Positions 1 to 7,716 of a stretch of 64,000 nt of DNA are shown here, piece after piece. Made by a program: the position numbers and the translations under genes. The first letter of the stretch is position 1. Each line of letters starts with the position of its first letter. The notes beneath the pieces were generated by a model. The model was given only the letters and a program-made list of their open reading frames with translations. It did no database searches and was not told where the DNA came from. The DNA comes from DATMER01 sp963741305 (lineage in GTDB: Bacteria > Acidobacteriota > Thermoanaerobaculia > Multivoradales > UBA5704): the NCBI GenBank assembly GCA_963741305.1, contig CAVUHL010000003.1, positions 7,936,001 through 8,000,000 on the forward strand, in the 5' to 3' direction.

Positions 1-305
1 TGGGCATCCAGTTCGTGAACGCCTACAACTACCGCTCGGACCATCGCTCGGCGCTGAGCCGTCCGTTCTCGAACCGCTGGCTGAACCTGGCGGTCGTCTG
101 GGAGCTTGGCCTCTTGGCGCTGGTCGTGAGCCTGCCGTTCCTGCGCGGGATCTTCGTGGGGGGGACCGGCCTGACGCCCCGGGACTGGCTCCTGGCCGCG
201 GGCGTGTCGCTGACGATCCTGCCGGTGATCGAGCTCGGGAAGTGGATGGTCCGGCGCGGCTGGTTCGGGGTGGATCGGCCTAGCGGCCGACCTTCGCCGA
301 CTTGA
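1..305 (+). CDS. Cation-transporting P-type ATPase, C-terminal fragment
   Basis: The gene enters from the left edge in frame (first whole codon at base 3), so only about the last 100 residues are visible. They begin GIQFVNAYNYRSDHRS and continue into SRPFSNRWL, followed by hydrophobic segments around LNLAVVWELGLLALVV and WLLAAGVSLTILPVIELGKW. This is the layout of the C-terminal membrane domain of Ca2+-type P-type ATPases (Cation_ATPase_C), which carries the last transmembrane helices. The catalytic phosphorylation and nucleotide domains lie outside the window, so the transported ion cannot be assigned. The last 26 bases overlap the convergent coiled-coil gene. Confidence 0.8.
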   Translation, partial: GIQFVNAYNYRSDHRSALSRPFSNRWLNLAVVWELGLLALVVSLPFLRGIFVGGTGLTPRDWLLAAGVSLTILPVIELGKWMVRRGWFGVDRPSGRPSPT

Positions 306-1212
306 CGGCCTTCTCGGCCTTGGCCAGGAGCTTCTCAGCTTCATCGGCGCGTTTGCTGGCCTCGGCGGCGAGGCGCTCGGCCTCTTCGAGGCGCTGGCGG
401 AGATCCTCGGCGGAGCGCTCGGCCTGCTCGGCCTTGCGGCGGAGGAAGTCGGCGCGGCCGGCTGCCTCCTCGCGCTGGGCCTGGGCGCGGTCGAGCTTCT
501 CGCGCTGGCGCTCCTGGACCCGGGCCGTCTCCTTCTCCCGGCGCTCGCGGGCTGCTTCCGCCTCCCTCTCCCTCCGCTCCTTCGCCTCCGCCTGCCGGTC
601 AACCTTGGGAGCGGGCTTGGGCGCAGGCTCGGCCGGCTTCTTCGCGGGAGCGGGAGCTGGCTTCGGCGGCTTGGCGGCCCTTTTCGGCAGATCGGCGAGC
701 TGGAGCCCGGCGAGGACCTCGAAGCCGACGGGCGGGAGGTCCACATCCATCCAGCCGCGCTCGATCACCGGCTCGGCCGCGGGGCTGAAGGCCAGGGACT
801 GAAGATTGGTCGCGATCCGGTCGACGATGGCGGGTCCCGGCTTCCGGCTTTCCTCCGTGACCGCCTCGGCGGCGCGGTCGCGCAGCTCGTTGGCGAGGTC
901 GCGGGCCTCCTGGATGGCATCGCGGAGGGCGCCAGGATCGCCGCCGGAGAGGATCGCCCGCAGCGCCTTGCGGGCGCGCTCGCCCGAGGCGAGCAGCTCC
1001 TCCATGCGCTCGGAGTCCGTGGTGAACAGGTGGTTCACCGCCCAGGCCGACACCGTGGGCTTTGGCAGGGAGGCGACCTCCTCCGCCCCCTCCTTGTTGC
1101 CGTCCTTGCGGAGCTGCTTGGCCAGCGCGTTGCGCGCCGCCGTGAACTCCCCCAGGGGCAGCCCATAGAGGCGTTGGATCTCGATGTCGAGCTTGGATCG
1201 CCGCGGCGCCAT
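280..1212 (-). CDS. Hypothetical coiled-coil protein, 310 aa
   Basis: I do not recognise a named family. Residues 1-150 form a conserved-looking helical region (start MAPRRSKLDIEIQRLYGLP, with LPKPTVSAWAVNHLF near residue 50). Residues 185-210 are a Pro/Ala/Lys linker, and residues 210-305 are a very charged Arg/Glu/Ala helix expected to form a long coiled coil. There is no signal peptide or membrane segment, so it is probably cytoplasmic. The start is set by a -10-like TAGGAT exactly six bases upstream of the ATG with no Shine-Dalgarno, suggesting leaderless translation. It is divergent from the antitoxin gene at 1247 and converges on the P-type ATPase. Confidence 0.6.
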   Translation of the reverse strand: MAPRRSKLDIEIQRLYGLPLGEFTAARNALAKQLRKDGNKEGAEEVASLPKPTVSAWAVNHLFTTDSERMEELLASGERARKALRAILSGGDPGALRDAIQEARDLANELRDRAAEAVTEESRKPGPAIVDRIATNLQSLAFSPAAEPVIERGWMDVDLPPVGFEVLAGLQLADLPKRAAKPPKPAPAPAKKPAEPAPKPAPKVDRQAEAKERREREAEAARERREKETARVQERQREKLDRAQAQREEAAGRADFLRRKAEQAERSAEDLRQRLEEAERLAAEASKRADEAEKLLAKAEKAVKSAKVGR

Positions 1213-1218
1213 GGCTCT

Positions 1219-1240
1219 ATCCTATCGCGGAGCCTATAAT
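1219..1240. promoter_or_regulatory. Back-to-back -10 boxes of a divergent gene pair
   Basis: On the plus strand TATAAT (1235-1240) lies six bases before the antitoxin ATG at 1247. On the minus strand TAGGAT (1224-1219) lies six bases before the ATG at 1212. With this spacing both transcripts would start at or next to the start codon, so both genes are probably translated from leaderless mRNAs. No good -35 box is evident for either. Confidence 0.55.
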
Positions 1241-1246
1241 TGGCCT

Positions 1247-1510
1247 ATGACGAAGCGAGATGCCCTGCACCGACTGGTCGAAGATCTGCCTGAGGAAGAT
1301 CTTGGAACCGCGGCCCGCGTGCTGGAAGGCTTGCGAGCGACGAGCGATCCGGTCAAGTTGGCGCTCGCCAACGCTCCCCTGGACGACGAGCCGGACGATG
1401 ACGACCTCGACGGCGGGCTCACGGAAGCGCGAGCGGACGCGAAGGCCGGTCGTGGCTTGGCCACGGAAGAGCTGCGCCGGGAACTGGGGCTCCCGCCTCG
1501 GTCTCAGTAA
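1247..1510 (+). CDS. Type II antitoxin-like protein, 87 aa
   Basis: A small acidic protein with an N-terminal helical segment (KRDALHRLVEDLPEEDLGTA), then SDPVKLALANAPLDDEPDDD and a C-terminal ATEELRRELGLP. The NAP-x-DDEP signature followed by a helical tail is what I know from antitoxins usually encoded just upstream of RelE/ParE toxins. The ATG at 1247 is chosen because it begins the conserved region and sits six bases after a perfect TATAAT. In-frame starts further upstream would lie inside the promoter. The neighbouring RelE-type gene is not downstream on the same strand but convergent, with the two stop codons overlapping within seven bases. Confidence 0.7.
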   Translation: MTKRDALHRLVEDLPEEDLGTAARVLEGLRATSDPVKLALANAPLDDEPDDDDLDGGLTEARADAKAGRGLATEELRRELGLPPRSQ

Positions 1511-1758
1511 GCCTTGTCCCGCGGCCGGACGCGGAGGATGTCGAGGACGCGCTCCGATTCATCGCGGCTGAAGCGAATACGCCATCCACCAACCCTGAGT
1601 CTCCACTCCGGCGGCCGCACGTCCTGCAGGCGGATCACATCGCCTTGGCCGGTCGCGGCGAAGCGCTCGACCGCTTCCAGGATTCTCTCCTGGACCTGAG
1701 CGTCGAGCCGCGACAGGTCTCTACGTGCCGCGGGTTGCCATCGGACGTGCCATTTCAT
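1504..1758 (-). CDS. RelE/ParE-family toxin, 84 aa
   Basis: Length and pattern fit the RelE/ParE fold: the N-terminal strand WHVRWQPAARRDLSRLD, two helices, then the core PPEWRLRVGGWRIRFSRDE and the end LDILRVRPRDKAY. RelE homologues cleave mRNA on the ribosome and ParE homologues poison gyrase; sequence alone does not separate them. The likely partner is the antitoxin at 1247-1510, but the genes face each other tail to tail and overlap by seven bases instead of forming the usual antitoxin-toxin operon. A TAGGAT box lies nine bases upstream of the ATG, so the toxin probably has its own promoter next to the 21-bp array. Confidence 0.75.
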   Translation of the reverse strand: MKWHVRWQPAARRDLSRLDAQVQERILEAVERFAATGQGDVIRLQDVRPPEWRLRVGGWRIRFSRDESERVLDILRVRPRDKAY

Positions 1759-1806
1759 CGAAGGCAGATCCTATAACGGTCCTTCGCCCTCCTTGGGGAG
1801 CGGCCG

Positions 1807-2077
1807 AACCCGCACGCGGGACGCCCGCGGAGGCCACTGGGATCTACCAACCCGGCGCTGGAGCCTCTCAACCCGCCGGTTGCGCCGTGAAACCCGCGGG
1901 TTTAGCTTCCCAACCCGCCGGTTTAGTGGCGCAACCGGCGGGTTTTGTCTCCCAACCGGCGGGTTCTACTTCCCAACCCGTGGGTTTTGCGTCGCAACCC
2001 GCGGGTCAGGCGGGTCAAATGCCGGGTTGGCTCTTCCAACCCGCGGGTTTTCTGGCTCAACCCGCGGGTTTTCCCGG
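1807..2077. repeat. 21-bp period array 1, palindromic core AACCCGCGGGTT
   Basis: About thirteen consecutive units start every 21 bases from 1807, with no insertion or deletion. The eleven from 1849 are clear and the first two are degenerate. The best units contain the 12-bp palindrome AACCCGCGGGTT followed by a pyrimidine-rich half such as TTGTCTCCC. Units differ at many positions yet keep exact phase. Because 21 is a multiple of three, several frames stay open and give heptapeptide-like translations (QPAGFVS-type). The array fills the region between the toxin start (1758) and the glycosyltransferase start (2109), both read outward. Confidence 0.9.
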
Positions 2078-2108
2078 ACGGCAGGTTCCGTGCTACCTTC
2101 CGCCCGCC

Positions 2109-3449
2109 ATGCGCCTTGCCTGGTTCAGCCCATTGCCGCCCCAGCGCTCGGGGATCGCCGACTACAGCGCGGAGCTGCTGCCGCATCTGGCGGAGCATCT
2201 GGAGCTGGAGCTGTTCGTGGACGAGGGCGTCAGGGTTGACCCGCAGATCCGGGCTCGCTTCCCGGTCCATGGCGACCGGGCCTTCCCGGAGATGTGGGAG
2301 CGGGGACGGTTCGACGCCGTCCTCTACCATCTGGGCAACAATGTCGATTACCACGCTCGCACCTGGCGCACGATGGCGCGTTTCCCCGGGGTGGTCGTGC
2401 TCCATGAGGCCATGCTCCATCACCTGGTGCGCGGCATGACGCTTTCCCGCGGGGACCTGGACGGCTACGTCGAAGAGATGCGCTACGCCTACGGCCGCAC
2501 CGGCCATGCCCTCGCCCGCCGCAGCCTGGATACCGGCATCCCCCTGGACGTCTGGAGCTATCCGCTGTTCGAGCGGGTGGTCGATTCGAGCCTTGCCCTC
2601 ATCGTCCACAACGACTTCACCCGGCAGCGGGTCCTCGCCAGCCGGCCGCTCGCCCGGGCCTCCCTCGTGCCCCACCACCTGAGCCTGGGCGAAGTCGGTC
2701 CCGTGGACAGGGCGGCCCTGGGCATCCCGCAGGACGCCTTCGTCATGGCCTCCTACGGCTTCATCACCCCGGCCAAGCGCCTGGAAGTGAGCCTGCGGGC
2801 GTTCGCCCGGCTCAAAGCCGAGCGGCCCGATGCCGTCTACCTGCTGGTAGGGGAGTGCTCGCCCCACTACGACCTGCCCCCGCTTCCCGAGGGCGCGGTC
2901 CTCGTCGGCCACACGGAGCTGGACGAGTTCCTGCGCTACATGGTGGTGGCGGACGTGGCGGTGAACCTCCGCTATCCCACGTCGGGTGAGACCTCGGGCA
3001 CCCTGATCCGGCTCCTCGGCCTGGGCAAGCCGGTAGTCGTGAGCAACCTCGGCGCCTTTGCCGAGATCCCGGACGGCGCCTGTGCCAAGGTCGACCTGGA
3101 CGAGTTCGAGGAAGACCTGCTCTTCGAATACCTCCGGCGGCTGGCAGCGGACAAGGGGCTGCGCCGGCAGATGGGGGAGAACGCCCGCCGCTTCGTGGCG
3201 CCCCACACCCTGGAAGCGTCGGCCCGGGGCTATGCCGAGGTCGTCAAGAGAGTTGTAGAGGAGCGGCCAGCCCGGTTCCGGAGCGTGCCGCCGCTCGCTG
3301 CCTATCCTCCCGGGGATGTCCTCTCCGACCTGGCGGCCGACATCAGCGCCGAGGCCGTGGACCTGGGAGTAGGGGAGGCGGACGACGAGCTTCTGCGCGA
3401 TCTGGCGGCTACGCTGGTTGAAGTGCGCTTGGACGGGAGACCCGCATGA
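2109..3449 (+). CDS. Glycosyltransferase, family 4-like (GT-B fold)
   Basis: A 446-residue protein with the typical N-terminal opening MRLAWFSPLPPQRSGIADYS, an N-terminal acceptor domain, and a C-terminal GT-B nucleotide-sugar domain. The latter includes VMASYGFITPAKRLEVSLRAF, YLLVGE and the stretch TSGETSGTLIRLLGLGKPVVVSN, which holds the acidic residue region of GT4 enzymes. The likely role is transfer of a sugar from a nucleotide donor to a cell-surface glycan. The ATG at 2109 is chosen because the family sequence begins there; the frame is open back to 1725, but that stretch is the repeat array. There is no Shine-Dalgarno, and TACCTT lies nine bases upstream. The stop overlaps the next gene by four bases. 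Confidence 0.8.
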   Translation: MRLAWFSPLPPQRSGIADYSAELLPHLAEHLELELFVDEGVRVDPQIRARFPVHGDRAFPEMWERGRFDAVLYHLGNNVDYHARTWRTMARFPGVVVLHEAMLHHLVRGMTLSRGDLDGYVEEMRYAYGRTGHALARRSLDTGIPLDVWSYPLFERVVDSSLALIVHNDFTRQRVLASRPLARASLVPHHLSLGEVGPVDRAALGIPQDAFVMASYGFITPAKRLEVSLRAFARLKAERPDAVYLLVGECSPHYDLPPLPEGAVLVGHTELDEFLRYMVVADVAVNLRYPTSGETSGTLIRLLGLGKPVVVSNLGAFAEIPDGACAKVDLDEFEEDLLFEYLRRLAADKGLRRQMGENARRFVAPHTLEASARGYAEVVKRVVEERPARFRSVPPLAAYPPGDVLSDLAADISAEAVDLGVGEADDELLRDLAATLVEVRLDGRPA

Positions 3450-4741
3450 GGCGCTTCGCGAAGCTCATCCTCTTCCTGGCCGTGCTCCTGTTCATCGGCG
3501 GGCACATCCTCCGCTCCTACTGGCCGCGCGAGCGTCCGGCGGTGCCAAACCCGGACGGCCTGCCGGCCCGGCTCATGGCGTCGGGCGCGTATGAGGCCTG
3601 CTTCTGGATGCCCTATCCCCACCAGAACGTGGGCGAGCTGTCCGAGGTGGTGAACGACGGTTCGGCCTGGCTGGAAGCCGCGGCGCGGGTGGCCGGCGTG
3701 CCGCCGCCGGTGCTCCCCTCGTTCGGACCCTTCGCGGTGCCCCCGTCCAAGGAGATCGCGATCTGCTCGGACCTGGACGGCGAGCGCTTCTTCGTGGCCG
3801 CGCAAATCTACCCGGGCCTGGGCACCATCGCCAAGGCGGCGGGGACCGTGGCCGACAATCCCTGGCTCGCCGGGGGAGACATCACCGAGACCCGGGGGAC
3901 CGGAAACGCGGTAGTCGAGCGCGTGCTGCGCGTGGGTTGGATCGAAGGGGTGTGGACCGTGACCGGGGGCGACGGGCCTCCAGCCATCGGCCCGGTCAAG
4001 CAGCCGCTGCTCCATCCGCGGAGCCTGGGGATCGTCCGGCTGGAGCGCGAGATCTCCGGCTTCTCGGACGGCGACTACCTGCTGCGGCGGCGCGACGGCG
4101 ACCTGGAGCTGGCGCGCGACTCGTCCGAGCCGGTGCCGAACGTCCCGGACCCATCGGAAGGCGGACCGAGGCCGGTGCTCCTGGCGGTCTCCGGGGCGAG
4201 TTGGCCGGACGCGGAGCCCCGTCCGCTGGCCCCCGCTGCCTTCGCGCTCTTCGAGACCGGCGAGGGGGAGGGGAAGGAATTCGGGCCATTCGGCAAGCTG
4301 CCCGGGGCGGCCATCTTCCATCCGCCCGGCTCCAAGCGCTTCTCGCTGCCTGGAGAGGGGCTGACCGGCCTCCTGTCCGGCGGGCTCCCCAAGGCGGAGG
4401 TGGCGGGTTGGCAGATCATGGCCATGGATAGCAACAGCCTCCGCCGGGCCGAGGCTCTGGCCCCCCGCCTGGCCGAGCTGGCGCCGCCGGATGTAACCGA
4501 GGCCCTCAACCGCGACGGCCGCCTGCTGCTCGGCCTCTGGATGCAGCCGCGCCCCGCGGTCATCCTCGTCTCCCGGGTGAACAAGTTCCTGGAAAAGGTA
4601 CCCATCGCGAACCCCGACCAGGTCCGCAACTGGAAGGACTGGGAGACTCTCCTCAAGCCCGTGGCCCGCTGCGAGCAGGTGACGCTCGCCTCCACCCAGA
4701 AGCCGGCATCGTTCCGGCTGCGGTTCCACGGCTGCCGCTAA
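3446..4741 (+). CDS. Membrane-anchored hypothetical protein, 431 aa
   Basis: I do not recognise the family. Residues 4-24 (FAKLILFLAVLLFIGGHILR) form one membrane anchor after a positively charged start. The remaining ~400 residues are soluble and probably face the periplasm. The body is rich in Pro and Gly with no obvious catalytic motif, and the last 40 residues contain two cysteines that could pair (RCEQV and FHGCR). It is translationally coupled to the glycosyltransferase through an ATGA overlap, so a role in the same surface process is plausible but unproven. Confidence 0.6.
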   Translation: MRRFAKLILFLAVLLFIGGHILRSYWPRERPAVPNPDGLPARLMASGAYEACFWMPYPHQNVGELSEVVNDGSAWLEAAARVAGVPPPVLPSFGPFAVPPSKEIAICSDLDGERFFVAAQIYPGLGTIAKAAGTVADNPWLAGGDITETRGTGNAVVERVLRVGWIEGVWTVTGGDGPPAIGPVKQPLLHPRSLGIVRLEREISGFSDGDYLLRRRDGDLELARDSSEPVPNVPDPSEGGPRPVLLAVSGASWPDAEPRPLAPAAFALFETGEGEGKEFGPFGKLPGAAIFHPPGSKRFSLPGEGLTGLLSGGLPKAEVAGWQIMAMDSNSLRRAEALAPRLAELAPPDVTEALNRDGRLLLGLWMQPRPAVILVSRVNKFLEKVPIANPDQVRNWKDWETLLKPVARCEQVTLASTQKPASFRLRFHGCR

Positions 4742-4749
4742 CCGTTCCC

Positions 4750-4778
4750 TTGACCTCCGGGGAATTTTCCCCTACCCT
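4750..4778 (+). promoter_or_regulatory. Predicted promoter of the yceD-rpmF-plsX-fab cluster
   Basis: TTGACC (4750-4755) and TACCCT (4773-4778) are separated by 17 bases. The -35 match is good and the -10 is weak. The spacer contains a small palindrome, GGGGAATTTTCCCC, that could bind a regulator. The yceD start follows at 4807 with a good Shine-Dalgarno (GGGAGG). Confidence 0.45.
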
Positions 4779-4806
4779 TCGCGTTTGCCCCGGTGGGAGG
4801 TTGTGT

Positions 4807-5340
4807 ATGCGAATTTGGTTGGATCAAGTCCGCGAAGAGCCTTACACCTGGGATGAAACGCAGAGCGTTCCCCTGGAGTCGCTGGAGCGGCCTGAGCTGC
4901 TCGAGCTGAGCCCGGTGCATTGGAAGGGCCAGGTGGTCTTCGCCGATCCCGGGTACTACCTGAAGGCGCGGCTCTCCTACGATCAGACCATGAGCTGCGG
5001 CCGCTGCCTGCAGCCGATCGTCGAGCACTTCGAGCCCGAGGTCGAGCTGCTGATCGAGCAGGGGCGTCCGCACGCCGGGGGCGGGGAGCGCGAGCTGAAG
5101 GAAGATGAGCTGGGCGTGCTCACGGTCGAGGGCGAGGTTCTGGAAACGGAGCCCATCCTGATCGAGCAGCTCCAGCTCAACGTTCCGATGAAGCCGCTCT
5201 GCAAGCCGGACTGTAAAGGGATCTGCCCCAACTGCGGGGCCGACCTCAACGCCGGCGACTGCACATGCCAGGAGGAGAAGGTAGAGCCACGCTGGGCGGG
5301 GCTCGCGGCTCTCAAGAGCCGGCTCGACTCCGAAGGATAG
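4807..5340 (+). CDS. yceD: YceD/DUF177 family protein
   Basis: A 177-residue protein ending in a metal-binding-type cluster: a single CGRC in the middle (YDQTMSCGRCLQP) and, near the C-terminus, CKPDCKGICPNCGADLN followed by CTC. This is the DUF177/YceD pattern. YceD is usually encoded directly before rpmF and has been linked to 23S rRNA processing or accumulation. The neighbour here is rpmF, 28 bases downstream, so the family assignment and context agree. The ATG at 4807 is preferred over in-frame codons upstream because it has a Shine-Dalgarno (GGGAGG) and begins the family sequence MRIWLDQVREEP. Confidence 0.88.
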   Translation: MRIWLDQVREEPYTWDETQSVPLESLERPELLELSPVHWKGQVVFADPGYYLKARLSYDQTMSCGRCLQPIVEHFEPEVELLIEQGRPHAGGGERELKEDELGVLTVEGEVLETEPILIEQLQLNVPMKPLCKPDCKGICPNCGADLNAGDCTCQEEKVEPRWAGLAALKSRLDSEG

Positions 5341-5368
5341 ACGAAACGAAGACCCGAGAGGCCTGACT

Positions 5369-5554
5369 ATGCCGAATCCGAAACGACGCCATTCCAAGGC
5401 CCGCCGTGACAAGCGGAGGGCCCATGACGCGCTGACGCCCCCCTCCACGTCGATCTGCGACAACTGCGGCGAGGCCAAGCTGTCCCACCGCGCCTGCGGC
5501 CATTGCGGGTACTACAACAAGCGCTTGGTGATCGAAGTCAAGGAAAACCTGTAG
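5369..5554 (+). CDS. rpmF: 50S ribosomal protein L32
   Basis: A 61-residue basic protein starting MPNPKRRHSKARRDKRRAHD, the standard L32 N-terminus. It is followed by a four-cysteine zinc site: CDNCGEAKLSHRACGHCGYY (CxxC then CxxC). L32 sits in the large ribosomal subunit. The zinc-binding form is the one expected under adequate zinc. Its place between yceD and plsX is the common bacterial arrangement linking ribosome assembly and lipid synthesis. Confidence 0.97.
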   Translation: MPNPKRRHSKARRDKRRAHDALTPPSTSICDNCGEAKLSHRACGHCGYYNKRLVIEVKENL

Positions 5555-5559
5555 TACAC

Positions 5560-5599
5560 GCATCCGGATGCGCTCCGGGGAGGCCGGTCCGGCCTCCCC
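5560..5599 (+). terminator. Two hairpins between rpmF and plsX
   Basis: A 14-bp palindrome CGCATCCGGATGCG (about 5560-5573) is followed by an 11-bp perfect stem GGGGAGGCCGG/CCGGCCTCCCC at 5577-5599. No U-run follows (CTCTCCGTC), so this may attenuate transcription or stabilise the rpmF 3' end rather than act as a full intrinsic terminator. Confidence 0.4.
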
Positions 5600-5674
5600 T
5601 CTCCGTCTCTCAGAACGGGTAAGAAATCTCAGGGGTCGGGTACAATCTCGCCCCGGGCTGGAGCTACGAAGCGT

Positions 5675-6736
5675 ATGCCGATCGCAGTCGACGCCATGGG
5701 GGGAGACTTCGCACCGCAATGCGCGGTGGAGGGAGCCGTGTCCGCGGCCATCGAGGATGGCGCCGAGGTCCTGCTCGTCGGCGACCGCGCCCAGATTGAG
5801 GCTGAGCTGACCCGTCTGGGTAATCTCGGGCGTCGCCCCAAGCGCATTGAGATCGTCCACGCCGAAGAGGTTGTCGGCATGGACGAGCCCGCCATCACCC
5901 CGATCCGCAAGAAACGCCGCTCCTCGATCCGCATCTGCGCCGAGTTGGTCAAGGAAGGCCGCGCCCAGGCCATGGTCACCGCCGGCAACACCGGCGCGGC
6001 CATGATCTCGGCCAAGATGGTCATCGGCACGGTCGCGGGCGTGGACCGCCCCGCGCTGGCCGCGGTCCTCCCGAACGTCAAGGGGCGCACCGTGCTCCTC
6101 GACGTGGGAGCCAACGTGGGCACCAAGGCGCAACACCTGCGCGAGTTCGCGGTCATGGGCCACTTCTACGCCCAGGAGCTCATCGGCACGCCGTCCCCCC
6201 GCATCGGCCTGATGTCGATCGGCGAGGAGGAAGGCAAGGGAACGGACCTCACCCGCGAGGTGTTCAAGGTGCTCAAGAACACCGGCCTCAACTTCGTCGG
6301 CAACGTCGAGGGGCGGGATGTGTTCAACGGCTCGGTGGACGTGATCGTCTGCGACGGGTTCGTGGGCAACGTGATCCTGAAGAGCGCCGAGGCCGTGGCC
6401 GAGATGGTGGGCAAGATGCTGCGCGAGGAGATCGAGCGCGGGATCCGGACCAAGGTAGGCTATCTGTTTGCAAAACCGGCCTTCGACGCCTTCCGCAAGC
6501 GCACCGACTATTCCGAGTTCGGGGCCGCGCCGCTCCTCGGGGTCAACGGCGGCTGCTTCATCGGCCACGGGCGGTCCAACGCCCATGCGATCCAGAACGC
6601 CATCCGCCGTGCCACGGAGTTCTCCGCCGCGCGGCTCGACCAGAAGATCCGCGACAAGATCGCCGAGCTTCACAGCCAGGAGGCCCGGTTGCTTTCCGAA
6701 AAGCCGGACGGACCGAAGGAGACCGCAGCGGGATGA
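5675..6736 (+). CDS. plsX: Phosphate acyltransferase PlsX
   Basis: PlsX converts acyl-ACP to acyl-phosphate, the donor for PlsY in phospholipid synthesis, acting at the membrane surface. The 353 residues begin MPIAVDAMGGDFAPQ, the family hallmark. They contain TAGNTGAAMISAKMVIGTV, LLDVGANV and GNVEGRDVFNG with CDGFVGNVILKSAE, all typical. Length is normal. The stop overlaps the fabH start (ATGA), consistent with co-translation in the fatty-acid cluster. In other bacteria this cluster is often regulated at the plsX promoter; no clear operator is visible here. Confidence 0.96.
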   Translation: MPIAVDAMGGDFAPQCAVEGAVSAAIEDGAEVLLVGDRAQIEAELTRLGNLGRRPKRIEIVHAEEVVGMDEPAITPIRKKRRSSIRICAELVKEGRAQAMVTAGNTGAAMISAKMVIGTVAGVDRPALAAVLPNVKGRTVLLDVGANVGTKAQHLREFAVMGHFYAQELIGTPSPRIGLMSIGEEEGKGTDLTREVFKVLKNTGLNFVGNVEGRDVFNGSVDVIVCDGFVGNVILKSAEAVAEMVGKMLREEIERGIRTKVGYLFAKPAFDAFRKRTDYSEFGAAPLLGVNGGCFIGHGRSNAHAIQNAIRRATEFSAARLDQKIRDKIAELHSQEARLLSEKPDGPKETAAG

Positions 6737-7716
6737 AACGAGGACGGATCGTGGGTACCGGCATGTGCGTGCCCGAACGGGTGCTGACCAACGCCGACCT
6801 GGAGAGGATGGTCGAGACGACCGACGAGTGGATCCTGGCGCGCACCGGCATCCGCGAGCGCCGGATCGCCGCGCCGGACGAGTGCCTCTCGTCCTTCGCC
6901 GTCCCCGCCTCCCGCAACGCCCTGGAGATGGCCGGCATCAAGGGAAGCGACGTGGACCTGGTCATCTGCGCCACGGTCACCCCCGACCAGCCGTTCCCCG
7001 CCACCTCCACCCGCATCCAGGACCAGATCGGCGCCAGCCGCGCCGCGGCCTTCGACCTCGCGGCCGGCTGCACCGGTTTTGTCTATGGCTTGGGGGTCGC
7101 CCAGCAGTTCCTGCAGACGGGCGCGGCGAAGACTGCCCTCGTCGTGGGGGGCGAAGTGCTCTCCAAGATCGTCGACTGGAAAGACCGCAACACCTGCGTG
7201 CTCTTCGGCGACGGCGCCGGGGCCGTGGTGCTGCGGGCTGAAGAGAATGGTGACCGGGGGCTCCTCGGCACCGCCCTGCGCAGCGACGGCTCCCTTGCTA
7301 GCCTGGTCGAGCTTCCGGGCGGCGGCAGCCGTGAGCCTCATACTGTGGCGAGCCTGGAGGGCGGCCGCAACTTCCTGAAGATGCGGGGCAGCGAGACTTT
7401 CAAGATCGCGGTGCGCTCCATCGCCGAGATCAGCGACGAGGCGCTCACGAGCTGCGGCCTCGGGCACCAGGACGTCACCTGGTTCATCCCCCATCAGGCC
7501 AACCGGAGGATCATCGAAGCCGTGGGACAGCGTCTGGAGGTCCGGGAGGGCCACACCTACATCAACGTCGAGCGCTTCGGCAACACGTCGGCGGCCTCGA
7601 TCCCCATCGGACTCGACGAGCTGAACCGCGGTGGGCGTATTCAGCCTGACGACATCCTCCTCTTCTCGGCTTTCGGCGCCGGCCTCACCTGGGGCGCCGC
7701 GGTGGTGCGCTGGTGA
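6733..7716 (+). CDS. fabH: 3-oxoacyl-ACP synthase III
   Basis: FabH starts fatty-acid synthesis by condensing acetyl- or branched acyl-CoA with malonyl-ACP. The 327 residues carry the Cys-His-Asn triad: the cysteine in AAGCTGFVYGL (~residue 114), the histidine in WFIPHQANRRI (~residue 254) and the asparagine in RFGNTSAAS. The start overlaps plsX by four bases and the end overlaps fabD by four. Nothing odd is seen. Confidence 0.96.
   Translation: MKRGRIVGTGMCVPERVLTNADLERMVETTDEWILARTGIRERRIAAPDECLSSFAVPASRNALEMAGIKGSDVDLVICATVTPDQPFPATSTRIQDQIGASRAAAFDLAAGCTGFVYGLGVAQQFLQTGAAKTALVVGGEVLSKIVDWKDRNTCVLFGDGAGAVVLRAEENGDRGLLGTALRSDGSLASLVELPGGGSREPHTVASLEGGRNFLKMRGSETFKIAVRSIAEISDEALTSCGLGHQDVTWFIPHQANRRIIEAVGQRLEVREGHTYINVERFGNTSAASIPIGLDELNRGGRIQPDDILLFSAFGAGLTWGAAVVRW

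Noticed and set aside
1725..2108. N-terminal extension of the glycosyltransferase
   Set aside because: The open frame is the 21-bp array. The conserved family sequence begins at ATG 2109.
4750..4806. FapR-type operator upstream of the fab cluster
   Set aside because: Only a short GGGGAATTTTCCCC palindrome is present, and it does not match the known FapR site pattern.
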